From positions 1 to 61,342 of the forward strand of contig JAZROP010000040.1 in assembly GCA_045648785.1 (NCBI GenBank): a stretch of 61,342 bases of DNA. Direction: 5' to 3'. The DNA comes from RGIG7450 sp045648785. Its GTDB lineage: Bacteria; Bacillota; Clostridia; RUG12999. The notes under the pieces were generated by a model. The model was not told where the DNA came from. It was given only the letters and a program-made list of their open reading frames with translations, and searched no databases. Below are positions 1 to 7,549 of this stretch, piece by piece. The translations under genes and the position numbers were made by a program. Positions within the stretch are counted from its first letter, which is position 1. Every line of letters starts with the position of its first letter.

Positions 1-25
1 AAAACCCGACCAATGGTCGGGTTTT
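1..25 (-). terminator. Rho-independent terminator of the phosphoribosyltransferase gene
   Basis: A perfect 11-bp hairpin (AAAACCCGACC, loop AAT, GGTCGGGTTTT) lies just past the stop codon of the minus-strand gene that ends at 41. Read on the minus strand the stem ends in a short T run. The same palindrome could also end transcription entering from the left on the plus strand. Confidence 0.8.
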
Positions 26-40
26 CTCATTAATTCTGCT

Positions 41-589
41 TTATTTTACGCTCCCGTCAGCGTTAAACAGCGGCAGGGGTTCAAGTGCGATAATATCGGG
101 ACGGTCTATTGCATCACCTTCGGCAAGAATTGTCATTTTACCAACCGTTTCCCCGCCAACTTCTTTAACCAGATATTCAATTGCCCTGAGTGATTCACCT
201 GTGCTGATAACATCATCTACGATAAGCACCTTTTTACCTTTCATTCTGGCAATCTCATCCGCACCAAGGTAAAGGGTCTGTTCCTTTTCGGTGGATATGG
301 ATTTCACCTTAACAGTTACAACATCTTTCATATAGAGTTTAAATGCTTTTCTTGCGACAACATAAGGTTTTCCCGACTGACGCGCCATCTCGTGCGCAAG
401 CGGAATACCTTTTGATTCTGCGGTAATAATAACATCAAATTCGGGCGCTTTTTTTAGGAGTTCTCCCGCCGCTTTTTCAGTCAGTTCAACATCCCCGAAA
501 ATAACAAAACCGGCTATGTATAAATCATCCGTTACTCTGCATACCGGAAGATGTCTTTCAAGTCCGGCAATTTTCATTTTATGGTACAT
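41..589 (-). CDS. Purine-type phosphoribosyltransferase (Apt/Xpt-like)
   Basis: The 182-residue protein is a type I phosphoribosyltransferase. The PRPP-binding loop VLIVDDVISTGES sits near residues 121-133, and an upstream segment (ITAESKGIPLAHEMAR) matches the base-side region of adenine/xanthine phosphoribosyltransferases. It probably salvages a purine base to its nucleotide in the cytoplasm; which base is not decided by the motifs. The start at 589 is preferred because AAAGGGATG lies upstream at a usable distance, while the second Met (residue 5) has no Shine-Dalgarno. It stands alone, divergent from nifJ, with its own terminator at 1-25. Fold confident, substrate inferred. Confidence 0.85.
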   Translation of the reverse strand: MYHKMKIAGLERHLPVCRVTDDLYIAGFVIFGDVELTEKAAGELLKKAPEFDVIITAESKGIPLAHEMARQSGKPYVVARKAFKLYMKDVVTVKVKSISTEKEQTLYLGADEIARMKGKKVLIVDDVISTGESLRAIEYLVKEVGGETVGKMTILAEGDAIDRPDIIALEPLPLFNADGSVK

Positions 590-722
590 ATTAAATCATC
601 CCTTTCATAATTTTATCTTATCATTTTCACTTTAAAAAGTCAACATTATCCCGTCAAATTTGCGACATAACAAAAAGTTATTTTACATTTTTTGTGAACA
701 GTAACGAAATTACATTATAATA

Positions 723-751
723 TTGACTTACAATAAAAAAAGTAGTATAAT
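723..751 (+). promoter_or_regulatory. Sigma-A promoter of nifJ
   Basis: TTGACT at 723-728 and TATAAT at 746-751 are separated by 17 bp. The transcript would start near 758, just ahead of a 7-bp inverted repeat GTACGGG-CATGT-CCCGTAC at 759-777, which could be an operator or a 5' UTR hairpin. Confidence 0.75.
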
Positions 752-825
752 GGACAATGTACGGGCATGTCCCGTACCGCAAAATTGTTTTTATTATATT
801 TTATATTTTTTAGGAGGTTGAATTT

Positions 826-3800
826 ATGGCAAATTCAGTTAAACTCACAGTTGACGGCAATACCGCGACAGCCCATGTTGCCTACGCCTTCAGCGATGCC
901 GCTGCTATCTTCCCTATCACACCTTCTTCTACAATGGCGGAAGTTTGTGACGAATGGGCAGCCTACGGCAGAAAAAACATTTTCGGCCAGACAATGAAGA
1001 TTGCAGAAATGCAGTCTGAAGCAGGTGCAGCAGGTGCCGTTCACGGTTCCCTTGCAGCAGGTGCTCTCACAACAACATTCACCGCATCTCAGGGTCTTCT
1101 CCTGATGATTCCTAACATGTACAAAATCGCCGGCGAACTTATGCCTGCAGTTTTCCATGTAAGTGCTCGTTGCGTATCCGCACACGCTCTTTCAATTTTC
1201 GGCGACCATTCCGATGTAATGGCTTGCCGTCAGACAGGTTTTGCAATGATTGCATCCGCATCCGTTCAGGAAGCTATGGATATTGCGACAGTTGCTCACC
1301 TTTCCACACTTAAAGCTAAAGTTCCTTTCCTGCACTTCTTTGACGGTTTCAGAACATCTCACGAAGTTCAGAAAATTGATGCTATTCCTTACGAAACATT
1401 AGCTGAAATGGTTGACTATGAAGATATTGAAGACTTCAGACGCCGTGCTATGAATCCTGAACATCCTGATCAGAGAGGTACAGCTCAGAACCCCGATATC
1501 TACTTCCAGAACAGAGAAGCTTGTAACAAATACTATGACGCTGTTCCCGGCATCGTAGAAACAATGATGAAAAAAGTAGAAGCTGCTACAGGCAGAAAAT
1601 ACAATCTTTTTGATTATGTTGGTGCTCCCGACGCTGAAAGAGTTATCATTGCCATGGGCTCCGGTGTTGAAGCTATTGAAGAAACAGTTGACTACCTCAC
1701 AACTAAAGGCGAAAAAGTTGGTCTTATCAAAGTTAGACTTTACAGACCTTTCTCTGCTGAACACTTCATTAACGCTCTTCCGAAAACAGTTAAGAAAGTT
1801 GCAGTACTTGACAGAACAAAAGAACCCGGCTCATTCGGTGAACCTCTGTATGTTGATGTTGCTACAGTTCTTAACGATAAAGGTATGAAAGACATCACAG
1901 TTGTTGGCGGCAGATACGGTCTTGCTTCCAAAGAATTCACACCTTCAATGGTTAACGCTATCTACAACAACTTAAAGCTTGACGCTCCGAAAAACCACTT
2001 CACAGTTGGTATCAACGATGATGTTACAGGTCTTTCTCTTGAAGTTACAGAAGAAATCGACACAACTCCCGAAGGCGTAACTCGTTGTAAATTCTACGGT
2101 CTTGGTTCTGACGGTACTGTTGGTGCTAACAAAAACTCCATCAAAATCATCGGTAACCACACAGACATGTATGCTCAGGGTTACTTTTCATATGACTCTA
2201 AAAAATCCGGTGGTATTACAGTTTCTCACTTAAGATTCGGTAAAACACCTATTAAAGCTCCTTATCTTTTAACAGTTTCCGACTTCATCGCATGTCATAA
2301 CTCTTCTTATGTTACACGTTATGACCTCCTTGAAGGCATCAAAGAAGGCGGTACATTCCTCCTTAACTCTCCCTGGAACACTGTTGAAGAACTTGAAGCT
2401 AACCTCCCTGCTGAAATGAAACAGACAATCGCTAAAAAGAATGTTAAATTCTACAATATCGATGCTGTTAAACTTGGTATGGAACTCGGTCTTGGTTCAA
2501 GAATCAATATGATTATGATGTCTGCTTTCTTCAAACTTGCTAACATTATCCCCATGGACGATGCTATCAAGTACATGAAAGAAGCTATCGTTAAATCCTA
2601 CGGCAAAAAAGGTGAAAAAGTTGTTAACATGAACAACGCTGCTGTTGACGCAGGTCACGAAGGTCTTGTTGAAATTAACTACCCTGCATCCTGGGCTACA
2701 GCAACTGAAGGTGCTGTTCCTGCTGCTGTTCCCGCAACAGACTACTTCAACAACTTTGTTAAACCTATCCTTGCACAGAAAGGTGATACTCTCCCTGTTA
2801 GTGCATTTGATGCTGACGGTATTGTTCCTGCAGGTACAACTCAGTTTGAAAAACGTGGTATTGCAGTACTCGTTCCCGAATGGATTTCTGATAACTGTAT
2901 CCAGTGTAACCAGTGTGCTTATGTTTGTCCGCACGCTTGTATCAGACCTTTCCTCGCAACAGAAGCTGACCTTGCTAACGCTCCCGAAAGCTTTAACACA
3001 AAGAAAGCTATTGGTAAAGCATACGACGGCTATCAGTTCAAAATCCAGCTCAGTCCTATGGATTGTACAGGTTGCGGCAACTGTGCTGACATCTGTCCTG
3101 CTCCCAAGGGCAAAGCTCTCGTTATGAAACCTTTTGCTGACATCGCTCCGGTTGACAGTGCTAACTGGGATTTCGCACAGACACTTCCCACTCCCGACGT
3201 TAAATTCAGCAAAGCTACAGTTAAAGACAGCCAGTTCATTCATCCTCTCTTTGAGTTCTCCGGCGCTTGTGCAGGCTGTGGTGAAACACCTTATGTAAAA
3301 CTCGTTTCCCAGCTCTTTGGTGACAGAATGATGGTTGCTAACGCAACAGGATGTTCTTCCATCTACGGTGGTAGTGCTCCTACTAACCCCTACACAGTAA
3401 ACAAAGACGGTCATGGTCCTGCTTGGGCTAACTCCCTCTTTGAAGATAACGCTGAATTCGGTTTCGGCTTCCAGCTTGCACTTTCTCAGAGAAGAGCTAA
3501 ACTTGAAGACCTTATCGCTAAATTCCTCGAAGCTCCTTGTTGCGATGAAATGGCTGATGCATTCAAGAACTGGCTCGCTGTTAAAGACGAAGGCGATGCT
3601 TCCAAAGAAGCAGGCAATGTTTTAAAAGCAAAACTTCCTGTTGCAATCGAAAAAGCATCCGGCGATATGAAAGCTCTGCTCGAAGAAATTTATTCTTATG
3701 CAGAACTCTTCACAAAGAAATCCGTTTGGATATTCGGTGGTGACGGTTGGGCATACGATATCGGTTACGGCGGTCTCGACCATGTAATTGCAAGTGGCGA

Positions 3801-4362
3801 AGATGTTAACATCCTCGTTATGGACACAGAAGTTTACTCCAACACAGGTGGTCAGTCCTCTAAAGCTACTCCTACTGCTGCAATCGCTAAATTTGCTGCT
3901 GCAGGTAAGAGAGTTAAGAAGAAAGACCTTGGTCTCATCGCAATGTCTTACGGCTATGTATATGTTGCAAGCGTATGTATGGGTGCTGACCACAACCAGC
4001 TCCTCAAAGCTATGAGAGAAGCTGAAAGCTACCACGGTCCGTCACTTATCATTGCTTACGCTCCTTGTATCAACCACGGTATTGCTAAAGGCATGGGCAA
4101 ATCTCAGGCAGAAGCAAAAGCCGCTGTTGAATCAGGTTACTGGCAGCTTTACAGATACAATCCGATGCTCGCTGAAGAAGGCAAAAATCCGTTCACACTT
4201 GATTCCAAAGCTCCCACAGGCGAAGTTAAAGAATTCTTAAAAGGTGAAGCAAGATACGCTGCACTTCTCAAACAGTTCCCGGATGTTGCAGACGGTCTTC
4301 TTGATAAAGCTTCAGAAGAAGCTCTTGCAAGATACGAACAGTACAAAGGTATGGCTGAATAA
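826..4362 (+). CDS. nifJ: Pyruvate:ferredoxin (flavodoxin) oxidoreductase
   Basis: This 1178-residue protein is a full-length single-chain PFOR. It oxidises pyruvate with CoA to acetyl-CoA and CO2, passing electrons to ferredoxin or flavodoxin. Seen in order: N-terminal TPP pyrimidine domain (ITPSSTMAEVCDEW near 32), transketolase C-like domain, two 4Fe-4S motifs (CIQCNQCAYVCPHAC near 691 and CTGCGNCADICP near 747), a third cluster region with GACAGCGETPY near 813, and the TPP/Mg motif GDGWAYDIGYGG near 974. AGGAGG about 8 nt upstream fixes the start. It is monocistronic with its own promoter and terminator. Repetitive, biased codons (GCT, GTT, AAA) suggest high expression, as expected for a central fermentation enzyme. 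Confidence 0.98.
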   Translation: MANSVKLTVDGNTATAHVAYAFSDAAAIFPITPSSTMAEVCDEWAAYGRKNIFGQTMKIAEMQSEAGAAGAVHGSLAAGALTTTFTASQGLLLMIPNMYKIAGELMPAVFHVSARCVSAHALSIFGDHSDVMACRQTGFAMIASASVQEAMDIATVAHLSTLKAKVPFLHFFDGFRTSHEVQKIDAIPYETLAEMVDYEDIEDFRRRAMNPEHPDQRGTAQNPDIYFQNREACNKYYDAVPGIVETMMKKVEAATGRKYNLFDYVGAPDAERVIIAMGSGVEAIEETVDYLTTKGEKVGLIKVRLYRPFSAEHFINALPKTVKKVAVLDRTKEPGSFGEPLYVDVATVLNDKGMKDITVVGGRYGLASKEFTPSMVNAIYNNLKLDAPKNHFTVGINDDVTGLSLEVTEEIDTTPEGVTRCKFYGLGSDGTVGANKNSIKIIGNHTDMYAQGYFSYDSKKSGGITVSHLRFGKTPIKAPYLLTVSDFIACHNSSYVTRYDLLEGIKEGGTFLLNSPWNTVEELEANLPAEMKQTIAKKNVKFYNIDAVKLGMELGLGSRINMIMMSAFFKLANIIPMDDAIKYMKEAIVKSYGKKGEKVVNMNNAAVDAGHEGLVEINYPASWATATEGAVPAAVPATDYFNNFVKPILAQKGDTLPVSAFDADGIVPAGTTQFEKRGIAVLVPEWISDNCIQCNQCAYVCPHACIRPFLATEADLANAPESFNTKKAIGKAYDGYQFKIQLSPMDCTGCGNCADICPAPKGKALVMKPFADIAPVDSANWDFAQTLPTPDVKFSKATVKDSQFIHPLFEFSGACAGCGETPYVKLVSQLFGDRMMVANATGCSSIYGGSAPTNPYTVNKDGHGPAWANSLFEDNAEFGFGFQLALSQRRAKLEDLIAKFLEAPCCDEMADAFKNWLAVKDEGDASKEAGNVLKAKLPVAIEKASGDMKALLEEIYSYAELFTKKSVWIFGGDGWAYDIGYGGLDHVIASGEDVNILVMDTEVYSNTGGQSSKATPTAAIAKFAAAGKRVKKKDLGLIAMSYGYVYVASVCMGADHNQLLKAMREAESYHGPSLIIAYAPCINHGIAKGMGKSQAEAKAAVESGYWQLYRYNPMLAEEGKNPFTLDSKAPTGEVKEFLKGEARYAALLKQFPDVADGLLDKASEEALARYEQYKGMAE

Positions 4363-4374
4363 TAAACCATATAC

Positions 4375-4406
4375 AAAAAGCATGGTGATTTTCACCGTGC
4401 TTTTTT
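4375..4406 (+). terminator. Terminator of nifJ
   Basis: The hairpin AAAAGCATGGTGA-TTT-TCACCGTGCTTTT with a run of Ts begins 12 nt after the nifJ stop codon. One G-U pair interrupts an otherwise perfect stem. Confidence 0.85.
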
Positions 4407-4419
4407 GTGTAATTAACAT

Positions 4420-4474
4420 GTAGGGGCGATTCACGAATCGCCCTCAAAACGGAACATTCGTGAATTTCCCCTAC
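4420..4474 (+). repeat. Inverted pair of REP-like palindromes
   Basis: Two copies of one short palindromic unit face each other. The left copy (4420-4443) contains GGGCGATTCACGAATCGCCC, itself a 9-bp palindrome with centre AC. The right copy (4456-4474) is the degenerate inverse ATTCGTGAATTTCCCCTAC. Over 19 bp the outer arms differ at two positions, so the pair can fold as one long hairpin. The same unit occurs twice inside the RAYT gene at 6124-6639, which points to mobilisation by that transposase. Confidence 0.8.
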
Positions 4475-4504
4475 AATCATTCTTTTATTTTTTATATTTT
4501 CCTA

Positions 4505-4533
4505 TTGTAAATTTTTTCTTTTTGTGATATAAT
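4505..4533 (+). promoter_or_regulatory. Sigma-A promoter of the structured RNA or leader
   Basis: TTGTAA at 4505-4510 and TATAAT at 4528-4533 have a 17-bp spacer. The predicted start is about 4540, exactly where the paired 5' arm of the structured RNA begins. Confidence 0.7.
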
Positions 4534-4539
4534 AAATAT

Positions 4540-4717
4540 GCGACATAATTTCATATTTTTTACTCACCATAAGTATGTATTTTTATACCTTAAATCAGGT
4601 AAAAATGCATGCTCTGTTTCGCATACTTGTGGTGAACCTATAATTATGTATGAAATTGTGTCGCAGCAATAAGAGTTATGCATTTTTCGGTGCGTGGCTC
4701 TTGCTGCGCACTTTTTT
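4540..4717 (+). ncRNA. Structured RNA: rod-like fold plus terminator, identity unknown
   Basis: The first 16 nt (4540-4555, GCGACATAATTTCATA) pair with 4649-4664 (TATGAAATTGTGTCGC) with one wobble. Inside, CTCACCATAAGTATG (4563-4577) pairs with CATACTTGTGGTGAA (4622-4636), again with a wobble, leaving an internal bubble whose 3' side includes TATAAT. After the closed rod, 4666-4682 can pair with 4691-4707, or GTGCG...CGCAC (4690-4711) can form a hairpin ending in six Ts (4712-4717); these two are mutually exclusive. It has its own promoter. It may be a small RNA of about 180 nt (6S-like rod shape) or a leader/attenuator for the SLH gene at 4755. I do not recognise a known family. Confidence 0.6.
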
Positions 4718-4754
4718 AATTTTATTGGTTTTATAAACCGGAAAGGAAGATTTT

Positions 4755-6098
4755 ATGAAAAAAACTATTACTCTCCTACTTGTATTGATGTTAATGCTGC
4801 CTGTTTTACCTGCACTTGCCGCCTCAGAATATCTGCCAGTCGGAATTGCCGCAACACAGGATAAGTATGCTTACTTAATTTCCGAAGCAATTGAAAAATC
4901 AGAGTATGCTGAAGAACATATTGACAAAGAACATATTTACATTATAGAAAACACAACTCCAATGCCCATGCGCAAAAACGAAGAACCTATTTGGATTTGG
5001 GTTGCACTTCCGCTCCTTGATTCATCAGATATTTCATATGCTTACTTTGATAAAGGCGGATACGGAATGGCTATAACTAATTTTACAACTTTTGACGGAC
5101 TGGAAAAACCTTATGGCGATACATTAAAACAATATATTGAAAAAAACAATCTTTCCGAGCCGACAGAAATAACAAACATGTGGATTATCGAGAGGGTGCA
5201 CCTATTCGCATACAACGTAATTTGCGATGATGAAGAATATATCATCCCCTGCTATTTTACAGAAGATTCTATGTTTAATCTTACAAATTCCGAGGAATGT
5301 AATATAGAAATCGGAAAAGCTTACACAAATGATGATTTTCTTTCAATTTGCGAAAAAGAAGCTGAATTGTTCGCGGAACATCGAAAATCTGAGGGTGAGC
5401 AGGAAGAAACCGATTCATCAAAAACATATGTTGACAACGACGGTGAGATAGTGATGCCCGAGCCTGATGTTAAAGATGAAACAGAAGAAAAAAATGATGA
5501 CTCCAATAAACTCTCCGATGAAAAGGAATTAAAAAACGATACAGAAAATACTGATAAACCAATTTTTATTGATTATAGCGATTGGTCTAAAGAGTACATT
5601 GTTCAGGCAAATAATTTAGGATTTTTAGACGATATATCAGATATTTCATACAAAGAGCCTGTACCCCGCGAGAAATTCTGTGAGATAGTGTATAACATGC
5701 TTATAAAAACCACAGATAAAAGTTGGGCAATTCCTACAGCTATTCCTTTCGACGACACTTTTAATACGAAGGTATCGACGCTTTATTATGAAGGCATTAT
5801 AAAAGGAAAAGGCGATAAAACCTTTGCCCCAAACGATTTCCTTTCAAGGGAAGAAGCGGCAACCCTTCTTTATCGTGTAGCAGAATATATGGGCAAGGAT
5901 ATTCCACAGTCATCATATGATGAGACTGTTCCATTCTTCACCGATAAAAACTTAATTTCCAACTGGGCATTTGATGCGATTTTTTATATGAATAAAATGA
6001 GAATTATGGTTGGTACGAGCGATATAGAGTTTTCCCCTAAGGAAACATACTCAGCCGAACAAGCCATAGCAACCATAATTAGATTATATAATTATTAA
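4755..6098 (+). CDS. Exported SLH-domain protein
   Basis: The 447-residue protein has an N-terminal signal peptide (Lys-Lys, Leu-rich core, likely cut after ALA near residue 22), a unique domain of about 190 residues, an acidic Ser/Glu/Asp-rich linker around residues 215-270, and three C-terminal S-layer-homology repeats from about residue 275. The second repeat has the clearest signature (GIIKGKGDKTFAPNDFLSRE). SLH repeats normally tether proteins to pyruvylated wall polymers, so this is probably a cell-surface protein. I do not recognise the N-terminal domain. AAAGGA precedes the ATG. A structured RNA with its own promoter lies directly upstream and may control it. Confidence 0.85.
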   Translation: MKKTITLLLVLMLMLPVLPALAASEYLPVGIAATQDKYAYLISEAIEKSEYAEEHIDKEHIYIIENTTPMPMRKNEEPIWIWVALPLLDSSDISYAYFDKGGYGMAITNFTTFDGLEKPYGDTLKQYIEKNNLSEPTEITNMWIIERVHLFAYNVICDDEEYIIPCYFTEDSMFNLTNSEECNIEIGKAYTNDDFLSICEKEAELFAEHRKSEGEQEETDSSKTYVDNDGEIVMPEPDVKDETEEKNDDSNKLSDEKELKNDTENTDKPIFIDYSDWSKEYIVQANNLGFLDDISDISYKEPVPREKFCEIVYNMLIKTTDKSWAIPTAIPFDDTFNTKVSTLYYEGIIKGKGDKTFAPNDFLSREEAATLLYRVAEYMGKDIPQSSYDETVPFFTDKNLISNWAFDAIFYMNKMRIMVGTSDIEFSPKETYSAEQAIATIIRLYNY

Positions 6099-6102
6099 CC
6101 AA

Positions 6103-6131
6103 AAAGGTAGTAGCAAATTGCTACTACCTTT
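6103..6131. terminator. Bidirectional terminator between the SLH gene and the RAYT gene
   Basis: A perfect palindrome, AAAGGTAGTAGCAA-A-TTGCTACTACCTTT, separates the convergent genes. Its right arm contains the TAG stop codon of the RAYT gene at 6124-6126, so the hairpin overlaps the end of that coding sequence. Confidence 0.8.
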
Positions 6132-6639
6132 CTTCATAAAAACAATCCTCTTTCCATCTTATTACATTCGTATCAATGTACTCCCATATTTTTTTATAAT
6201 CTTCTCCTCCTCGAACTATATGGTCATGATATGAACGTTGCCAGATTTTCCCCTCATAATTCATTAAATGAATCTGTTTTGATATGTTCATTTTCAAATA
6301 TCCTATTGCTTTGTCAATGATTGAACGTTGTATTTGTAGGGGCGATTCACGAATCGTCCGGTTTTCATCGTTTTTTATTCTAATGATAAAATGAATATGA
6401 TTAGGCATAATTACATATTTATCAATTTCAATATTAAATCTTTCCGGCAGAACATCAATTATTTTCTTTACAATTTCTCCACATACGGTTAGTTTATTTT
6501 CGGGCGATTCGTGAATCGCCCCTACGATACGAGATAACATCTGTTTTCTGTTATGCGTACATACGGTAATAAAATATGCACCAGGTATACTGTAATCATA
6601 TCCTTTTAACCTTGTCGGTTTTCTTTTCGGAAGGTCCAT
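6124..6639 (-). CDS. REP-associated tyrosine transposase (RAYT, Y1/IS200-like)
   Basis: The 171-residue protein has the Y1-transposase order: ITVCTHNRKQML near the N-terminus, the HUH motif inside MPNHIHFII, and IWQRSYHDHIVR followed by DYKKIWEYIDTN near the C-terminus, where the family's catalytic tyrosine lies. RAYTs nick and join single-stranded palindromic (REP) sequences. Two copies of the local palindrome sit in frame inside the gene and encode the inserts VGAIHESPE (near residue 40) and TIRESPLQ (near 95), both in likely loops. No terminal repeats or partner gene are visible, so it appears to be a single-copy domesticated or solitary transposase rather than an IS. Whether it remains active with the inserts is unknown. 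Confidence 0.9.
   Translation of the reverse strand: MDLPKRKPTRLKGYDYSIPGAYFITVCTHNRKQMLSRIVGAIHESPENKLTVCGEIVKKIIDVLPERFNIEIDKYVIMPNHIHFIIRIKNDENRTIRESPLQIQRSIIDKAIGYLKMNISKQIHLMNYEGKIWQRSYHDHIVRGGEDYKKIWEYIDTNVIRWKEDCFYEER
6336..6356 (-). repeat. REP-like palindrome inside the RAYT gene (copy 1)
   Basis: The plus strand carries GTAGGGGCGATTCACGAATC followed by G, the same unit as at 4420. Read in the RAYT frame it encodes TIRESPLQ. It faces copy 2 about 145 bp away in inverted orientation. Confidence 0.85.
6501..6525 (-). repeat. REP-like palindrome inside the RAYT gene (copy 2)
   Basis: The unit GGGCGATTCGTGAATCGCCC plus CTAC is the inverse of copy 1. In the RAYT frame it encodes VGAIHESP. 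It keeps the full 9-bp palindrome arms. Confidence 0.85.
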
Positions 6640-6648
6640 TTCCGTCTC

Positions 6649-6825
6649 CTAATTTTGTTTTCTTACTAGATCATATTCGTCGCCGTTTTGCCAATATGAA
6701 CAGTCGAAGGATGCACCTGTCATAAACCGCATCATTTCGTCCTCATCAAGATTGACCGAGCATACATAACATTCCCAGTCCTCATCATATTCATAATGTG
6801 CGCAGGTTTCACAGTTTTTAGCCAT
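6649..6825 (-). CDS. Small Cys-containing protein (DUF6472-like)
   Basis: The 58-residue acidic protein begins MAKNCETC and has four further-spaced cysteines (CETC, CYVC, and one near the end), a pattern suggesting a small metal-binding or redox module. It resembles the family I remember as DUF6472, found beside yraN in Clostridia; function unknown. The ATG at 6825 is chosen over the in-frame GTG at 6834 because AGGTGA lies 5 nt upstream of the ATG, overlapping the yraN stop codon. It appears cotranscribed with yraN. Confidence 0.75.
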   Translation of the reverse strand: MAKNCETCAHYEYDEDWECYVCSVNLDEDEMMRFMTGASFDCSYWQNGDEYDLVRKQN

Positions 6826-6834
6826 TTTTATCAC

Positions 6835-7221
6835 CTAAAATGCATTTTTTATATGTCTTATTTCCGGTTTTTTCTCACCCAAGACTTCCACTACATCAAA
6901 CCTTGCGTTACCTTTATATTTATTCCTCATAATATAAAGCTGTGCGGTTTTACGGAGTTTTTCGCGTTTTGTGGCTGTGACAAACTCTTCTGGTCTGCCG
7001 AAGTCTTTTGTTTTTCGTTGCTTTACCTCAGTAAAAACCAATATGTTTTTGTCATAACTTATAATATCAATCTCGCCGCACTTTTCGTGATAGTTGCGGT
7101 CAATTATTCTGTGTCCGTGCCTTTTCAGATATCGTGCAGCTATTGTTTCGCCTTGGTTTAAGCCCGTTTTAGGGAATAAAAAAGAAAAAAACTTATTCAC
7201 TGTACTGCTGCACCATTCCGT
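6835..7221 (-). CDS. YraN family (UPF0102) endonuclease-like protein
   Basis: The protein shows the family core GETIAARYLKRHGHRI, CGEIDIISYD and VFTEVKQRK, matching the restriction-endonuclease-like fold (Asp, Glu-x-Lys) of UPF0102. A role in DNA metabolism is assumed for the family but not defined. The frame is open to 7281, but upstream residues are unlike the family. Candidate starts are ATG at 7221 and GTG at 7197; the GTG overlaps the stop of the preceding gene and could be translationally coupled. Neither has a clear Shine-Dalgarno. It precedes the small Cys protein. Confidence 0.85.
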   Translation of the reverse strand, partial: TEWCSSTVNKFFSFLFPKTGLNQGETIAARYLKRHGHRIIDRNYHEKCGEIDIISYDKNILVFTEVKQRKTKDFGRPEEFVTATKREKLRKTAQLYIMRNKYKGNARFDVVEVLGEKKPEIRHIKNAF

Positions 7222-7408
7222 CATATTTTTCCCTGTAGCTGTCTGATGAAATATCCACATAGTAAGACACAACCAAAACAAACAGGGACACTGCTCCGCA
7301 GACTATCCAGAGTTTTGCATTGATTCGTCTGTTAAATATTGAAATTATAAGCATAACTGCACAAAAAACAAAAAATAAAAAAGCAAGCGTTCCGATAAAC
7401 TTAATCAT
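7193..7408 (-). CDS. Small two-helix membrane protein, unknown
   Basis: This 71-residue protein has two predicted transmembrane segments (about residues 4-26 and 32-51) and a polar C-terminal tail. I do not recognise a family. It is the first gene of the minus-strand cluster leading into yraN and overlaps the yraN reading frame. A GAGGTGG ribosome binding site lies upstream of the ATG. Confidence 0.6.
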   Translation of the reverse strand: MIKFIGTLAFLFFVFCAVMLIISIFNRRINAKLWIVCGAVSLFVLVVSYYVDISSDSYREKYDGMVQQYSE

Positions 7409-7483
7409 TTAATTCCACCTCACACAATTATTATACTATTTTGATTTTCCTATGTCAATATGCTATTTTTTTGCCGAAAGCTC

Positions 7484-7512
7484 TTGATTTTTTTACCATT
7501 TCATTATATAAT
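7484..7512 (+). promoter_or_regulatory. Sigma-A promoter of eda-kdgK
   Basis: TTGATT at 7484-7489 and TATAAT at 7507-7512 are spaced by 17 bp, 38 bp ahead of the eda start. No obvious operator is seen. Confidence 0.7.
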
Positions 7513-7549
7513 ATACGATGTATAAAATTTTCCTTTAGGAGTGATATAA

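Noticed and set aside
2497..3414. 305-codon open frame antisense to nifJ
   Set aside because: It is a shadow of the strongly biased nifJ codons; it has no ribosome binding site, Cys/Ser/Thr-rich composition and no recognisable domain.
4540..4664. MITE with terminal inverted repeats
   Set aside because: The ends pair like a MITE, but a well-placed promoter and terminator and nested inner stems favour an RNA; kept as an alternative, since copy number could not be checked.
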